From contig CM030711.1 in assembly GCA_017979445.1 (NCBI GenBank), positions 1,922,001 to 1,986,000 of the forward strand: a stretch of 64,000 nt of DNA. Reading direction: 5' to 3'. Both the position numbers and the translations under genes were made by a program. Every line of letters starts with the position of its first letter. Positions within the stretch are counted from its first letter, which is position 1. Shown one piece after another: positions 22,601 to 35,000 of the stretch. The notes beneath the pieces were generated by a model. It saw only the letters and a program-made list of their open reading frames with translations, was not told the origin of the DNA and made no database searches. This stretch comes from Akebia trifoliata. Taxonomy: Eukaryota; Streptophyta; Magnoliopsida; Ranunculales; Lardizabalaceae.

Positions 22601-25301
22601 TCTTGAACACAAGACGACGGCTGATTGCATCGAGTTCTATTACAAGAACCATAAGTCAGAAAGTTTCAAGAAAATAAAGAAAAAGTCGGAACTGACAAAG
22701 CAAGAGAGAGGTGCCTCTACCAATACCTATCTGATGACATCAGGAAAGAAGTGGAATCGTGAGGTGAATGCCGTCTCTCTTGATATTCTGCAGGCAGCTT
22801 CAGTGATTGCAGCTCATGCTGATGACAACAGCATGAAGACTCGTTATAATTGTGTGAGAAATTCGATTTTAGGAGGAGATTCTGAGTATAAAACATGCTT
22901 TTGGGGTGAGGATGGCTTACATGAAAAGTCGGACAATGTGGATATTCTTGCGAGTGAGAGAGAAGCCATGGCTGCAGATGCTTTGACAAGTATTTGTGGT
23001 GCTCTCTCTTCTGAGGCAGTGAGCTCTTGTGTCACGAGTTCTGTTGAACCTGGGGAAAGTTGTCACGAGTGGAAGCTCCAGAAGAGGAACTCTATAATGG
23101 AACGATCAATGACACCTGAAGTTATGCAGAGCATTGCTGACGAGGAAACTTGTTCAGATGAAAGCTGTGGGGAAGAGGATTCTGTGGATTGGACAGATGA
23201 TGATAAGTCCATTTTTATTGGGGCACTGAGATCTTATGGCAAGGATTTTGCGAAGATTTCTCGGTGTGTCAGGACAAAATCTAGGGCTCAATGCAAGATC
23301 TTCTTCAGTAAAGCACGGAAGTTTCTAGGTTTGGATGTGCTCTATTCTGGGTTAGGCAATGAAGGTATGCTGTTGAGTGATGGTGATGGAGAAAATAGTG
23401 ATACAGAAGATGCTTGTGTTTTGGAGATGGAATCAGCTTTCTGTAGTAATCAATCCTGCTCCAAGATGGATGTAGATTTTAAGTTGTCCGCAACAGACAT
23501 GAATTGTGAAGCAGTGGGACATTCAGGGACCAGTCCACCGTCATTATCCTTGATACACACAAGTTGCAAAGCATCAGGTCATTTGGGTGCCTCTCACTCG
23601 CAGACCGCACCCGGCAGATTAGAGGGAATAGATGTGATGAAGCTGTTGAATCATGAAGATGCTGAGACTAAGATAGTTGCTTCAATAGATGACTGTCCAC
23701 AGGTGGTGCCGTCCAATGATGCTGTAAAAACAAATGCTGTGGTCTGTGATCTGTCCGTGCCACTCAATGAAAATGCAGATTTGATTCCTGAAATTGATGT
23801 TGCTAAAAAAGGAGCTTGTCCAACACTCACCCTGATTGGGGAATCTGTACATGATAGAGAGCCAGCTGGACTTGCCCAATGTATATCGAATACTGTAGAC
23901 GAAATCAATGCCTTGCCCGGTTCTGCTGCTGAGGGGCCTAAGACTGAATCACAGCAACAGCAAATTTCAGTGCATGGAAGTGGGAATGCTGATGGTCGGG
24001 GTATAAAGACAGTTTCGGACACCAATAACAGTAGAAGTACTTCAATTACAAACAGAAATGCTTCCCACCTGACCTCTGAGACAAGGGTTCGCCCACGTTT
24101 TCGTATGGGCCCCAGTAACCAGTCTCAGATTTCCCTCACCCCATGGCAGCAGGAGAATTGTCCTGGGCCCACAGATTTAGTGTCACGGGATTTTTCAGCA
24201 ATCCATAATGAGGGGGGCCATCTTAAGCAGATTACATCATCCACAACAGCTGCTCTTGGGGAACCAAAGAATATCCAGCATCATAAACTTGCAAGTGCAG
24301 ATGTTTATAAGCAGCATCTCTTGCATTTCTCGAACCAGGCTGAATCTTCACAGATCCTCAGAGGTTACCCACTCCATGAGTTGAACAAGAAAGAGATGAA
24401 TGGGCATGCAGACTTGATTGGTTGCGAAAAGCATGGAACTTTACCACCAAATCAGTTTCTTCTGCCTGACTTATATCAAGAAATTTACAATGGTTCGAAA
24501 CCACCCCATACAGTGGCCTCCTCGCTTCCAGTTCTGTCCACGTGTCAAGAACAATCATCCATGGGTCATTCGAAATCACATTCACAGTGTAGCTCTGATA
24601 CAGAAAACTCTTGCCCGACTGGTGATTTCAAACTTTTTGGTAAAAAGATTATTAGTCAACCATTGCAAAAGAACATTACCACCACTCAGGAAACCAATGA
24701 TACAGTATCATCATCTCGTCCTGAATCAAGCAGCAAGTCATTTAAGTTAACCAACGATGTCAATTATTCAAGCTTAAAGGAATTACCGACAAGGAGTTAC
24801 GGTTTCTGGGATGGAAACAGAATACAGACTGGATTTTCATCAGTACCAGATTCTGCTATTTTAATGTCAAAGTACCCCACAGCTTTCGGCAATCTCCCTG
24901 CTTCTTCACTTGGGCTTCCTGCAGTCATCAAGAGGAATGACCGGAACATGGGTTGTGTATCTGTTTTTCCATCGACAGATCTTAGTGGCAATGGGCATTT
25001 GTCAGATTATCAGGTATACAGCAGGAGCTACGACAGGATGAATGTGCAACCTTTAACAGAAGCAGAAGTGAAGAGACATGAAGCATTGTGCAAGCAGCAG
25101 AAGCGAAATGGGTTTGAGGCTTCAAGTTTTCAACAGCAAGCAAGAGGAGGGCTGATGGATGTGAATGTGTTGGGTGCAGCAGGCATTTCAGACCCCGTGG
25201 CTGCCATTAAGATGCATTATGCTGCCACCGAGTGGTATAGAGGGCAGATTGGAAGTGTCAGGGAAGAGGAGACATGGAGAGGAGGAGACATAGGAAGGTA
25301 G
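16650..25301 (+). CDS. PWR: POWERDRESS-like SANT-domain corepressor (four coding exons)
   Basis: Nuclear protein of the NCoR/SMRT-like family. In Arabidopsis, POWERDRESS acts with histone deacetylase HDA9 and HOS15 to remove histone acetylation in floral, ageing and temperature responses. Exons are 16650-16809, 17376-18188, 19314-20414 and 22315-25301, all GT-AG, with phase 1 kept throughout; they sum to 1,686 codons plus stop. The start MPAEPLSCNRKDFFKEKKNE fits the family N-terminus, and the end EETWRGGDIGR fits its C-terminus. SANT1 (NPWTPEEKEVF to EFYYKNHKS) is at about residues 760-806. SANT2 (VDWTDDDKSIF to FFSKARKFLGL) is at about 982-1030. A conserved SSRGSGLSHSSS and RKKQRLGWGQGLAKYE block lies in exon 2. 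The long C-terminal region is Ser/Asn/Gln-rich and probably disordered. Joins were chosen by phase and homology; no transcript was available. Confidence 0.92.
16846..17125. repeat. Tandem duplication in PWR intron 1, period 148 bp
   Basis: AGATTTAGGGTTTCAGAATC at 16846 reappears at 16994. Both copies then share CGTTTTATTTT, CTGATCTTT, GGTGATGC and GTGAAACTAGGTCAAAACAA. Copies are about 80% alike, with small indels. Confidence 0.85.
18544..18840 (-). mobile_element. LINE 3' end fragment in PWR intron 2
   Basis: On the minus strand the sequence translates as LWLERNRRIFEGLETTLQEL, then LFFWCKLWPDFTG. The W-x-E-R-N-x-R-x-F motif marks the C-terminus of plant L1-type ORF2. It ends with a short A-rich tail near 18544. 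Only the last 300 bp or so remain, as is usual for 5'-truncated LINE insertions. A related 3' end lies at 32.56 kb. Confidence 0.72.
20520..20766. mobile_element. MITE relic with AACACACCCT terminus, in PWR intron 3
   Basis: The right end reads TTTTCATGTGCAATCAAACACACCCT, matching the terminus of the 46.87-47.49 kb element (GCAATTGAACACACCCTA). Internal arms around CATTTTCCCATGGG/CATTTTCCATGG are also shared. The left terminus is not clear. Confidence 0.5.
20767..22314. other. Remainder of PWR intron 3
   Basis: A T-rich intron body with no frame of note. The acceptor used is CTGCAG ending at 22314, chosen because it yields A-G-N-L-T-L-V-P-T-T-E in frame. That stretch is conserved in this family. 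Confidence 0.7.
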
Positions 25302-25700
25302 TTGAACATCGGCCCTTCTGTACAATAGCCGTTTTTTTGGTAGCCTTGAATGTAATGGAAATTAAATTAAGTAGGTAGAGCTTTTCTTCCATTCTTCTGT
25401 TAAATTTAGGTGGTGTAACTTTATATTTCTTTGTGTTTGCTCAAGTTTGGCTGGCGAAAATCTTTACCATGCTTTCTCCATTATTCTTCAAATTTTGTCT
25501 GTAGGCATCATGCCTTGTTTCCAAAGTTAATGTTTACAGTCGAGTGCAGAAAGCGAGGTGGAATCCCAAACCCAACACTTGCATATTATCTTTGCTATGC
25601 TAGGTTTTTTAATCTGTTCTTTCCAAGTGAAGCAAATCATATTATCTTGACCAGTACCAATAAATAAATAAATAAAATCTTGGCTAGTGTTTCTATTCTG
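25302..25700 (+). other. 3' UTR and downstream flank of PWR
   Basis: T-rich sequence typical of plant 3' ends follows the stop. AATAAATAAATAAATAAAATC near 25660 could act as a poly(A) signal, with nearer AATGGAAATTAAATTAAG at 25350. The exact end is not determinable. Confidence 0.4.
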
Positions 25701-26817
25701 CTCTTTCTAAGTGAAGCAAACCATGCTCATCAAATGGCTTTTTGCGAAGAGATTGTGGATTGTCACTAGAGGAGAATTTTATGAGGAAGGAAGATATATA
25801 TATATATGAACAGGTTTCCATTTGCTTTTTGTGTGTATGTGAATCCAAATGTTGCAGGGATAAGCCAAACTTATCCCACAAACTTTTGGCTCATCTTTTC
25901 ACTCACAATGAACAAGCAGAACCATTGGCACAAGTGACTGTATTAAGCACATAACATGAAATGATGGTGTAATAGGATTTGAATAGTATCACCTAGGCAC
26001 TTGTTTTGTTAGATCAAACTACATGGAACAAATTATAAAAGAAAGAAAAAAAAAATACTAGGGCTTACTGTAAATTGATAGATATGAAGGCACTTCCTCG
26101 TCTTTGTGCCATGGCCCTCCGGTGTTCCACATGAGCTGATGTCACTCCTAACAAGAGCAGGTTACCTAAAGGAACAGTAAAAGGAAAAATAAAATAAAAA
26201 TGCACCTTTATTATCCATTGACATTGGACCAATCAGTAACATTGAAAGCTTCCACATCAATACTTTGGAAGAAAAAAACACCTTCATTATCACAAGTATG
26301 CCTAGTGAGTCACAGGACCAAGAAAAGAGTAGTCAAACCCTATGTTTAAATCTCATTTGCAGGCAATGTTTTTGGTCAGGACAAAAACTGAAATGGTCTT
26401 GGTCGAAATCACGATCATTGTTTCATTATGATCCTGGCCGAAATCAGAACGTTATTTCCAAAACATTCTGAAACAGCACAAAACTTTGAACGATGGTCCA
26501 CACAGCCAGAATGTCAAAATGGTTCTCTGGTCTGGGCAGTTGGACTTCTTTCACTGAAACTTAAAAGAAACTTTGAATCATGATCACACAGCCCAAGTGT
26601 CAAAAAGATTCTTCGTGGTCCATGCAGTGTGACTTTTTTGTGAGGTTAAGAGTTATACCTAAATAATCCATTATTTGTGGAGATATCTTCCACTCGTGTC
26701 AGTTCACGATACCTGTTGATTACACTGTCTGAGAGTATCTTCAATTGTGAGCAGAGTTAATATTTCCACATAAATATTATTTCTGAAGATAAAATTCAAG
26801 AAACAAACATTTAGTTA
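25701..26817. other. Intergenic DNA between the converging PWR and RGP1 genes
   Basis: No gene is seen. Around 26370-26660 a diverged repeat of ACTTTGAA(C/T)NATG(G/A)TC and CACACAGCC occurs twice (about 26480 and 26570, spacing about 90 bp), possibly an element relic. Confidence 0.4.
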
Positions 26818-26825
26818 CAGCTACT

Positions 26826-27245
26826 TAAGGGTGCAACTTGGTTCGGTTTGAGGTCAAATTGGAACCGAACTAAAGTCGGTTTGGTTCGGTTCGGTTCTAT
26901 GGGTTGCCGATATTCTATAAATTGTAACTAACATTTTTAATGAAAAAATAAATATATAATAAATATAAATTTTCATAGAATAAATCACTAATCTATCCAT
27001 AAAAAAGTCATTAGTTTATCCATAAAAGATCATTAATCTATGTCCTAACTCCTAAAATAATTCATAATAATTACTATATACATATATATTTATTTATTAC
27101 ATAAGGGCTCGGTTCTATACAAGCTTGATCCGAGAACCGAGCCAAATTTGATCAGTTCTCCATTTTTGTAACCTAGAACCAAACCACCCTGAAGCTATCG
27201 GTTTGGTTCGGTTATCGGATTGAACCGGACCAAGTTGCATCCCTA
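26826..27245. mobile_element. hAT-type MITE, family H2 (TAAGGGTGCAACTTGG ends)
   Basis: The left end TAAGGGTGCAACTTGG and right end CCAAGTTGCATCCCTA are inverted repeats of Ac-like type. The flanks CAGCTACT (26818-26825) and CAGCTAAT (27246-27253) form an 8-bp target duplication matching at 7 of 8. Subterminal DNA is full of GGTTCGGTT motifs; the centre is AT-rich and non-coding. A second member lies at 61.03-61.47 kb. Confidence 0.85.
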
Positions 27246-27522
27246 CAGCTAATTGATAGATTTATCTCAGGTATAAATCTGAATGGTACGCCATTTTTTT
27301 TTTATATTAAAAGAAAAAGAAAAAGGAAAGGAAAGAAAATGAAACCTAAATGATAGTACAGGAATAAGGAAAACCCAGATCAAGGGAATCAGAGAAAAAA
27401 GATAAAACAATTACAAGCCCTCACATGAGCGTTTCCGTATTGAGACTAATTATCATTATCCAACACACAGGAGCTTGAGCATGAAGAAAACCATTGAAAC
27501 CAACCTCCTAAAACATCTAGAC

Positions 27523-28030
27523 CAATGTTTTCAGACGCTGAAGCATGAGGCAAGGCTCTCGGCTATCTAGTGCCTCACAGCATAAAGCGTAAGCCTCATG
27601 CATGATATTTTTAAATAAATAATATAATATTAAAAAACTAAAAGATAATCATTGCATATTTCTCAATTTCAAATCCGCACAATCAAATTTCAAGTTTTAA
27701 TCCATTATAATAAATAATGGCATTAAATATTATTATTCTATATTTTAGCAAAATCAAAATAATTTGTATTTGAATAGTTGAAAGTCTCTACGATAAACAA
27801 TTATTCTATATTTATTGCACAAAACTACAACTAAATATTTTTCTTTACAATAACTTCATTTGTATAGAACTTTTATGAAAAAATTAACAGTGGCTAGAAA
27901 AACCGGTCGCTATTGCCCCCACAATTTTTTTTCCACTCTTAGTTGCCCCACAAAAGAATTTATACTCTTAGTTGCCCCCACATGGGCAAAATCCTGGCTC
28001 CAACCTGCTCACACACCTCTAAAAACATTG
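27523..28030. mobile_element. hAT-type nonautonomous element, family H3
   Basis: The ends are CAATGTTTTCAGA and TAAAAACATTG. The flanks ATCTAGAC (27515-27522) and GTCTAGAC (28031-28038) match the hAT target consensus nTCTAGAn. Inside the left end is GAGGCAAGGCTC/GTGCCTCA sequence, common in plant hAT MITEs. The right part (about 27915-28003) contains a fragment of family H1 (GCCCCCACAA to ATCCTGGCTCCAACC), so one element carries part of another. Confidence 0.75.
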
Positions 28031-28242
28031 GTCTAGACCTCGAGCAATGGGTTCCAGAAAATATTGCCATCCATTCAAGATATTTTAGAAGATGGGAGTT
28101 CAAATCATCACTCTAACTTTTCCATGCAATACTGTTACTAGCTCTTATTCTCGACAGAACAAAATGTTCACAGGAAGTGTGGCCTAAGAATACAACTATA
28201 ATGGAAAAGGTTTCCAAAACAATTTTCAAGATATTTTATGCA

Positions 28243-28662
28243 AGTTGGTGGTGTTGAAGTAACCGATCATACTGTCATTTGTATCAATCAGATTTCAAGT
28301 TTTATTGCTTACCAAAAGAAAAAGATTTGAAGTTTTACTTGTGAAGCAGGAAAGGCCACTTCTTTATGGTTTCGGCTGTAAACTCAAGAGACTAATTAGA
28401 AATTAATCTCATGGAAGTAAACAGAAGAATAGCAGGAGTAAATGAGCTAGTTGGCATCAAAGTAACTGATGACACTGTCATTTTTATTAATCAGATTCAA
28501 GTTTATTGCTTATTTAAAAAAAAAAAAAAAAGTTTTATTTCTGAAGCATTCAGGCAAGGCCAGTTCTTTATGGTTTCGGCTATAAACTCAAGAGACTTAT
28601 TATAAATTAATCTCATGGGAAAATAGAAGCAAACAGAAGAAAATCAGGAGTAGAGGAACAAG
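28243..28662. repeat. Tandem duplication, period about 207 bp, downstream of RGP1
   Basis: Copy 1 begins GTTGGTGGTGTTGAAGTAAC at 28243 and copy 2 begins GTTGGCATCAAAGTAACTGA at 28450. Both contain ACTGTCATTTNTATNAATCAG, TTCTTTATGGTTTCGGCT, AAACTCAAGAGACT and ATTAATCTCATGG. Copy 2 has gained a poly(A) run. The array lies 0.4-0.8 kb beyond the RGP1 stop. Confidence 0.88.
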
Positions 28663-29067
28663 TTCAGTAACAAGGTTATTATGGGAAGCAAGCACTTTGC
28701 TAAGAAATTCCTTAGATTGGTGAAGTTCAAACGACTGAAAAGTGCTTTATGAAAGTTGTAGAAACACAACATGATTATGCAAAGAAATACAATTATTTGT
28801 TGGACTTGTTATGAATTTATGATTATAAAAAAACCCATATTTTTCAATTACTCTAGAGGTTCTCCTTGAGTGTCAGAACACTAGATCATATTTCCAAGTC
28901 AAAAATCTATCCATCTTCAAAGGAGTCCAATAATTCATTACTTAAAACAGAATTCTTGTCTCAACAATTATAATCCCAGGAAAAAAATTACAATATAAAA
29001 AAAAACAAACATAAGGAAGAAGTAAAGATAAGTGCACTATGAGGGTTGAATCAGCAATTACTGACCT
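28663..29067 (-). other. Probable 3' UTR and flank of RGP1
   Basis: DNA after the RGP1 stop on the minus strand. A poly(A) signal cannot be picked with confidence. No other gene is seen. Confidence 0.4.
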
Positions 29068-32000
29068 TTAATCACGAACCCAAAAGGGCCCCAGAGATGA
29101 GGATTTCTCATTTCTTGTTTGACCAGCCTGAGTTCGTGGAGGCGGTGCATGCACTTTTATTGGAAGAATCCACTCCCCTTTCTCTCTTCCCTCTATAAGA
29201 AGTGGATGGTCATATCTGGTAATGAAATAAGAAATAAGAAAATAGAAAAAAGAAGCAGAAGTTGTTAGAAGGCAATATGAATGCTCAATTCAAGATAATA
29301 AATTGACAATTTTATGAGATGAGACTATGACTAGATCCTGGTAGGATATAGATACAATTAAGACCATAACTCACAAGTTCAAAACATGGTCATTCCACTG
29401 AGAAGAGGAATTTATATCTTAGTTACTGGAAACACCAGGAAGCAGCTCTCTGTCGGGAGTGAAAGCGTCATAAACTAGAAATTGAACTATAGTATGACAC
29501 TAAGGTGCAAGCGGGAATTGAAGTGGACAAAAGTTTCAGTAGTTGGGGTTTTAAATAGTTGATAGATTTACTTATCAAAATAATAATAATAATAAGTTGA
29601 TAGATTAGTAAGTTAGTAGCATTTGGAGTTTTACTTGTGCTGCAAGCTGGATGTTTAGGTTTGTTCGGGTTTAGATTGGACCGAAAGTAGCCTGGCCCAT
29701 GAACCTGAGAATTTTCAAAATTTTGTATGCAATTTGGGCCTATCTAGGAGGTCCAAGAAAACCCAAGATAAAAATAAGTTTTCCAAACTTAGATTTGCAC
29801 CTTTCTTGAGCTCTTCGGTATATGTATTATGATGCAGAGGATTGGGGATCTATGCTTTCTCTTCTAGAGGTTTGAGTTATTTGTTCCAGGCTTAATTTTT
29901 GTGATTTATTGCGGCACATAGAAGAAAGAATCAAAGGAACAATCAGATTTTTGAAGGGAAGGAGAATGTTGAGACCAAAAAACGTGCATTGAGTAGTGAG
30001 ATTGGATATGAAGGCATTTGAATTGGTAGAAGACGTGATCCTAGAAAGATCTGAATGGAGAAACATTATTTGTTGGGCCAACCGCAGATTTTTAGGTAAG
30101 GCTTTGATGATGATGATGATGACGATGGTACATACATGAAGAACAAACCAAAGGTGTTGGCACAAATATCTGTCCCTCAGTATTGATGACTCAAATTATC
30201 ACCATGTGGCACACTCATTTGGCCCACCTGACCCAATCAACTTTCGCTCTTGGTGGACCTTCACACAAAAAGATCAGCTTAACCGATGATTTCTAGCCAT
30301 TGGATATGAGCATTTTTCACCATGAAAGTAAAGCGTTAGGATTTAAAGCCTGGGGAATGTTGCTCAAATCCAAAGGGGCTATAAATCATCAATCAGGCTG
30401 ATTTTTGGTGTGAAGGTTTACCAAGGGGTGGGCTGAAATAGCTTGCCGTGCAGGAATATTTGGCATGACCAACATGGGGATCATCCTCGCCAAAAATCAC
30501 CCCTTGATTCATCTCCATGTGGACCCTATTAGAGAGTTTTTTTTATGTCAAGGTTGGGAATTTCACACCGAAGCAATGTTAAGGTCAGGAGAATAACTGA
30601 AACGGTCTCGGCTGAACCATTCCAATACATTTCGAAACAATCCGAAGCATTCAATGTTGCATGCATGTGGGTGCACGCTCATGCATTTGTTTCTTTTTTA
30701 CAAGTCATTACATTAAAAAAGAAACAAGTACAAATAGAGATTTGAGTTAAATATACACTTGTTGGCCCACAAGGATATCATGTCAAACAACCAACACACA
30801 AGAATCAACTAAAAAGTCAACCTGAAGTAACAGTATAATTGGATGCTCCGGATTTCTCAATATCAAGTCATCTTTTCATAAGATTAGGAATACTATCATC
30901 TTGTGACACTGATCTCCATAGTACAACAACCCATTCTAGGGTTTGGATGCCCAACATGACCTCCATGTGAGACCTAGCACTAGGAGTAAAAAACAGCTGT
31001 AGATTAACCTAATTCGTAAAAATAATTAATAACTATAAGGTTGCAGCCATACCTAGTCCAGTCCACATTTTTTGGAGTGGTAAAAAATTCAAATCGAAGA
31101 GCCCATTGCACAGAAATATGGGGGGTTGAAAAAGACATGGGTCCATCCGTGGGAATGGAAAAAAGAAAGCTTGTCTGCACCAAATCTGCAACAACTTCGT
31201 GATGATCACTCTGAACCTAAATGTGATTACAAAGAAACATAAACTGTCAATTGCTAAAATTGAAACCCAATGTGAGCAGCAAAGCAAGATTAAGAGTAAA
31301 CTAATGAACATAAATATGACGAAGTAATAAAACATATACAGTCATGCCAGTTTTCAAGACGGACATAGTATACATCATGATATCCCATGAAGCCAACTTA
31401 GCTAAGTTGGTAAGAAGTGTGGAGTGTTGTTTCCACGTCCTAGGTTCAAATCCCCTCGAACCCATCTTCACATTGCTAACCACTAACCCTTTACCTATCA
31501 AAAATAAAAAATAAAAAAATCCCCATAAAGCCCAGACAATAACACACCTTTATAGATATAATATAATAAATTAAAAAAAAAAGCATATGTTTTATGCAAA
31601 TGATACAATTATTATATTTTTTTTCTAAAATTACAAATATTGTAGGACAGCACCAAAAAACCAACACAAGAAAAAATATATATATATATAGGATGGCGTT
31701 CGGAGGCCCTAAAGAGAGCCAAACATTGTGCCAAACATTTTTTCAATGTATAGGTTAGAAGTCTTAGAATGGACTGATTTTTTATGAGGATGATCTCTAT
31801 GACGAGGAGATCGTCCTCACCAAAAATCAGCCCATTCCGAAACTTCTAACCACATCAAAAGTGGTTTACAAAAAAATTGACGGCCCACGATTCTTCAACT
31901 TGTAAATTGGGGTTAGAAGTTTCAGAATGGGCTGATTTTTTGTGAGGATGATCTCCTCACCATGTGGATCATCCTCACCAAAAATCAGCCCATTCCGAAA

Positions 32001-35000
32001 CTTCTAACCCCATCAAAATTGGTTTACAAAAAGCCATTGTCATAGATTTTGTCACAATAATTGTCCCATGAACCTCTCCCGTGTGTATATATATATATAC
32101 AGAACAGATATCAGGTGTTACCTATATGTACCAAACATGCCATGTCAAATATGTAAGTTCCATTCTAGTGTCAACTCATGCAGATTCTTAGTTTTTTATC
32201 AAATTCGGCAAAGATTTATGAAGTGCAATCATGATATCTTTGAAAGCCTCTTAAAAGTTATCAAATTTTATTGTTGTTGGTTGGCATAATTATATTTCAC
32301 CACCCAAGTGGTGGAACAATGGTTCAGCAACTTGGCTGTGCTCCCAGGGTCATGAGATTGAGTCTCCCCACCCACGACTTTACCTGATATATCTGTTTGT
32401 GGTGGCAGGGCATATCCACGGGGATTAGTCCCACTTCCAAAGGGGGTGAGGACACCTTGTCACATAAATAAAAAAGTCTCTCAAAAGATTCATTGTCTTA
32501 TCAAATTCAAAAATGGTTTATGAAGTAAAACTGTGATACCTCTCAAAATCCTCCGTCCCCACCTACTTTTTTTTTATTGATATAAAATTAAGAAGAAAAA
32601 GAGAAAGATCGAACCGACCAGCCTACAACAAGCAAGGAAATAAGAAAGAGAAAACATTAGATAAGAAAAGAGCAAACAGCAAAAAACAACCCCTACTTTC
32701 TCAAGTTACACAACATATCCCATCTAAGCATAAAATCCTCAAAGAAGACCCTTAACTCCTTAAAGATTTGACACCAAAGGAAGATAAAAGTCAAGATGAC
32801 AGTGATGATCTCCTGCACAGAATGCTACTGCCCCTTGAAAACCAACTATTCCACTCCTTCCAAATTCCCAAACAAACAAACAACAAATGGGGTCAAAACC
32901 CATAGAATACTATTAATGTCAAAAAATGGCCGAGAATGCCAACTTTCAAACTAAGACGAAACCAACTTGGGAAAGCACCACGTCATATGGAGGAGAGGAT
33001 AAATGAGAGCAAATTTCGCAAGATAAAACACAATGGATGAATAGATGGTTGACAAACTCACCGTCAAATTGACAAAGCGAACATAAAATGTTGAAGTATA
33101 ACTCTAAGCAATAACTTGGGAACTTTCCTCAATGTAGAAGACCAAATAAAGAATACCATCTTGGATGGCACTCTAGGGCCCCCAACCGCCAAAGTTAGGA
33201 AACAGGAACCAATGAGTGATAAAAGGATTTGACATGAATACCTCATCCCGGCTATCATCCCACACCTGACTACCCTTCATTCCGGGAAAATAGGCACGTG
33301 GGAAATACAGCTAGTGAGGCTAGAAATGGGCTCAACCTCCCAATCATGATCTTGCTGGTCTGTAAATCCTTCTTACAAAAAAACAACAATCAGGTTTGGA
33401 AAGAGCCCTTTGAGGGGAAATGAACCACACCAGCACTCCTTCCAGACCAGTTGCTACATCCCCAGGCCCTAGAGAGAGCATATTCTCTATCTTTGAAATG
33501 GTGTTTGCAAATCTTGAGCTGTCTTACATCATATTCTTATTTTCAATGAGCACACACAAAACAAAGTAAGCTTACCTTTGTAATTGTTGGAGAATTCCTT
33601 CGTGAAGGATGAACAAAACGTTGACCTATAGTTTCAGAAGTCTCTAACATTATTGAGACCTGGAAGATACGCCAGTAATTATATAATCAAGAAAAGAGTC
33701 AGTGGAACTAGAAAACTTCATATTGCTGTTAAAGATTGTCTTATTGACTACATAATTACCTCAAGGCATCTCCTAGCTCCTTCATGAAAGAAAGTGAGAG
33801 TACCACCAATCGGTTGCCAAAATATAAGAGAAGGTATTAAAAAAAAAGCTTTGGACTGAAGAAATACAAAACATACATTTAACAGGAGTAAAGATTGTAT
33901 TTACCATATCCCCGAAGTAATAAGTCGAGTCAGAGTTCTTTGGGGAGAACCGGAGCAAAACTTGATCATCCAACCTGATATTGTAAGATCTTCCTCTAAT
34001 AAAGCCTTCTGCTGCAACAACAAAAAAAAAAAAAATGTTGCAAATAAGCTTAGCAACATGAAGATAGTAAACAAGAATCAAGGGATTATACAGATCAGAT
34101 AATAATTTTTTAAGTACAATGATTTACATGCTACAGGTTCAATAGTTCCAGGTGCAGAGGGAACTCCCGTATCATCATCCGCAGAAAAGGGATTTGTATA
34201 CTTTCTTTGCTGACTAGGAGAGAGAACTGCTGGAGACTTCTTCTCTGTTGATGGTACATCTGTTTACAAGTATAGGCTATTATTCTGGAAGTTGGTTTTC
34301 ATAATGCTTTCATGAACATAAAAGATTAGATGTTTTACAATACTATAATTTCCATGCCAAAGATATGGCAACAAGAAGATACGTAGTGAGCACAAGGAAT
34401 AAAGGCAATCATACCTATTAAAAAAGAAGGAATAAAGGCAATCATAATTAGTAAGATAACCATGGTGGAAGTGAATAATACATGAAAAAAAGGGTAAACT
34501 TGACATGTTTTACAATACTACAATTTCCATGCTAAAGATATTGCAACAAGAAGTGATATAGTGAACACAGGGAATAAAGGCAATCATAATTAGTAAGATT
34601 ACCATGGTGAAAGTCAACAATAATACATGGCGGAAAAAAACATAAACTTGACATCACTTGGGCTTCTGTTTTGCAGAAAAAAAACGCATTCCAGAATGTG
34701 AATATTCCATGATACATAGCTTACATGTTTGTCTAATAGGAAATAACTAAATTTATGGAAAATTTGTCCTCCTCTTTCTTTGAACCCCCCCTCTCCCCAC
34801 CAACACCACTGCAGACACGGCCATTACCGCCCCCACAACCACCACCACTGCACCATTACAGCCGTTAGTACCATCAACAACACTGCAGCCACCAGCACCA
34901 GCAGCCTCGCCAGTGCCATGACTATATCCATGACCATTGCCATAAACAGCGCCGCCACCACTATCATTGCTGCCAACAGTCCCCCATGACCATTGTTGCA

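Noticed and set aside
22717..25000. Antisense frames within PWR exon 4
   Set aside because: Shadows of the sense coding exon, whose protein matches the SANT corepressor family end to end.
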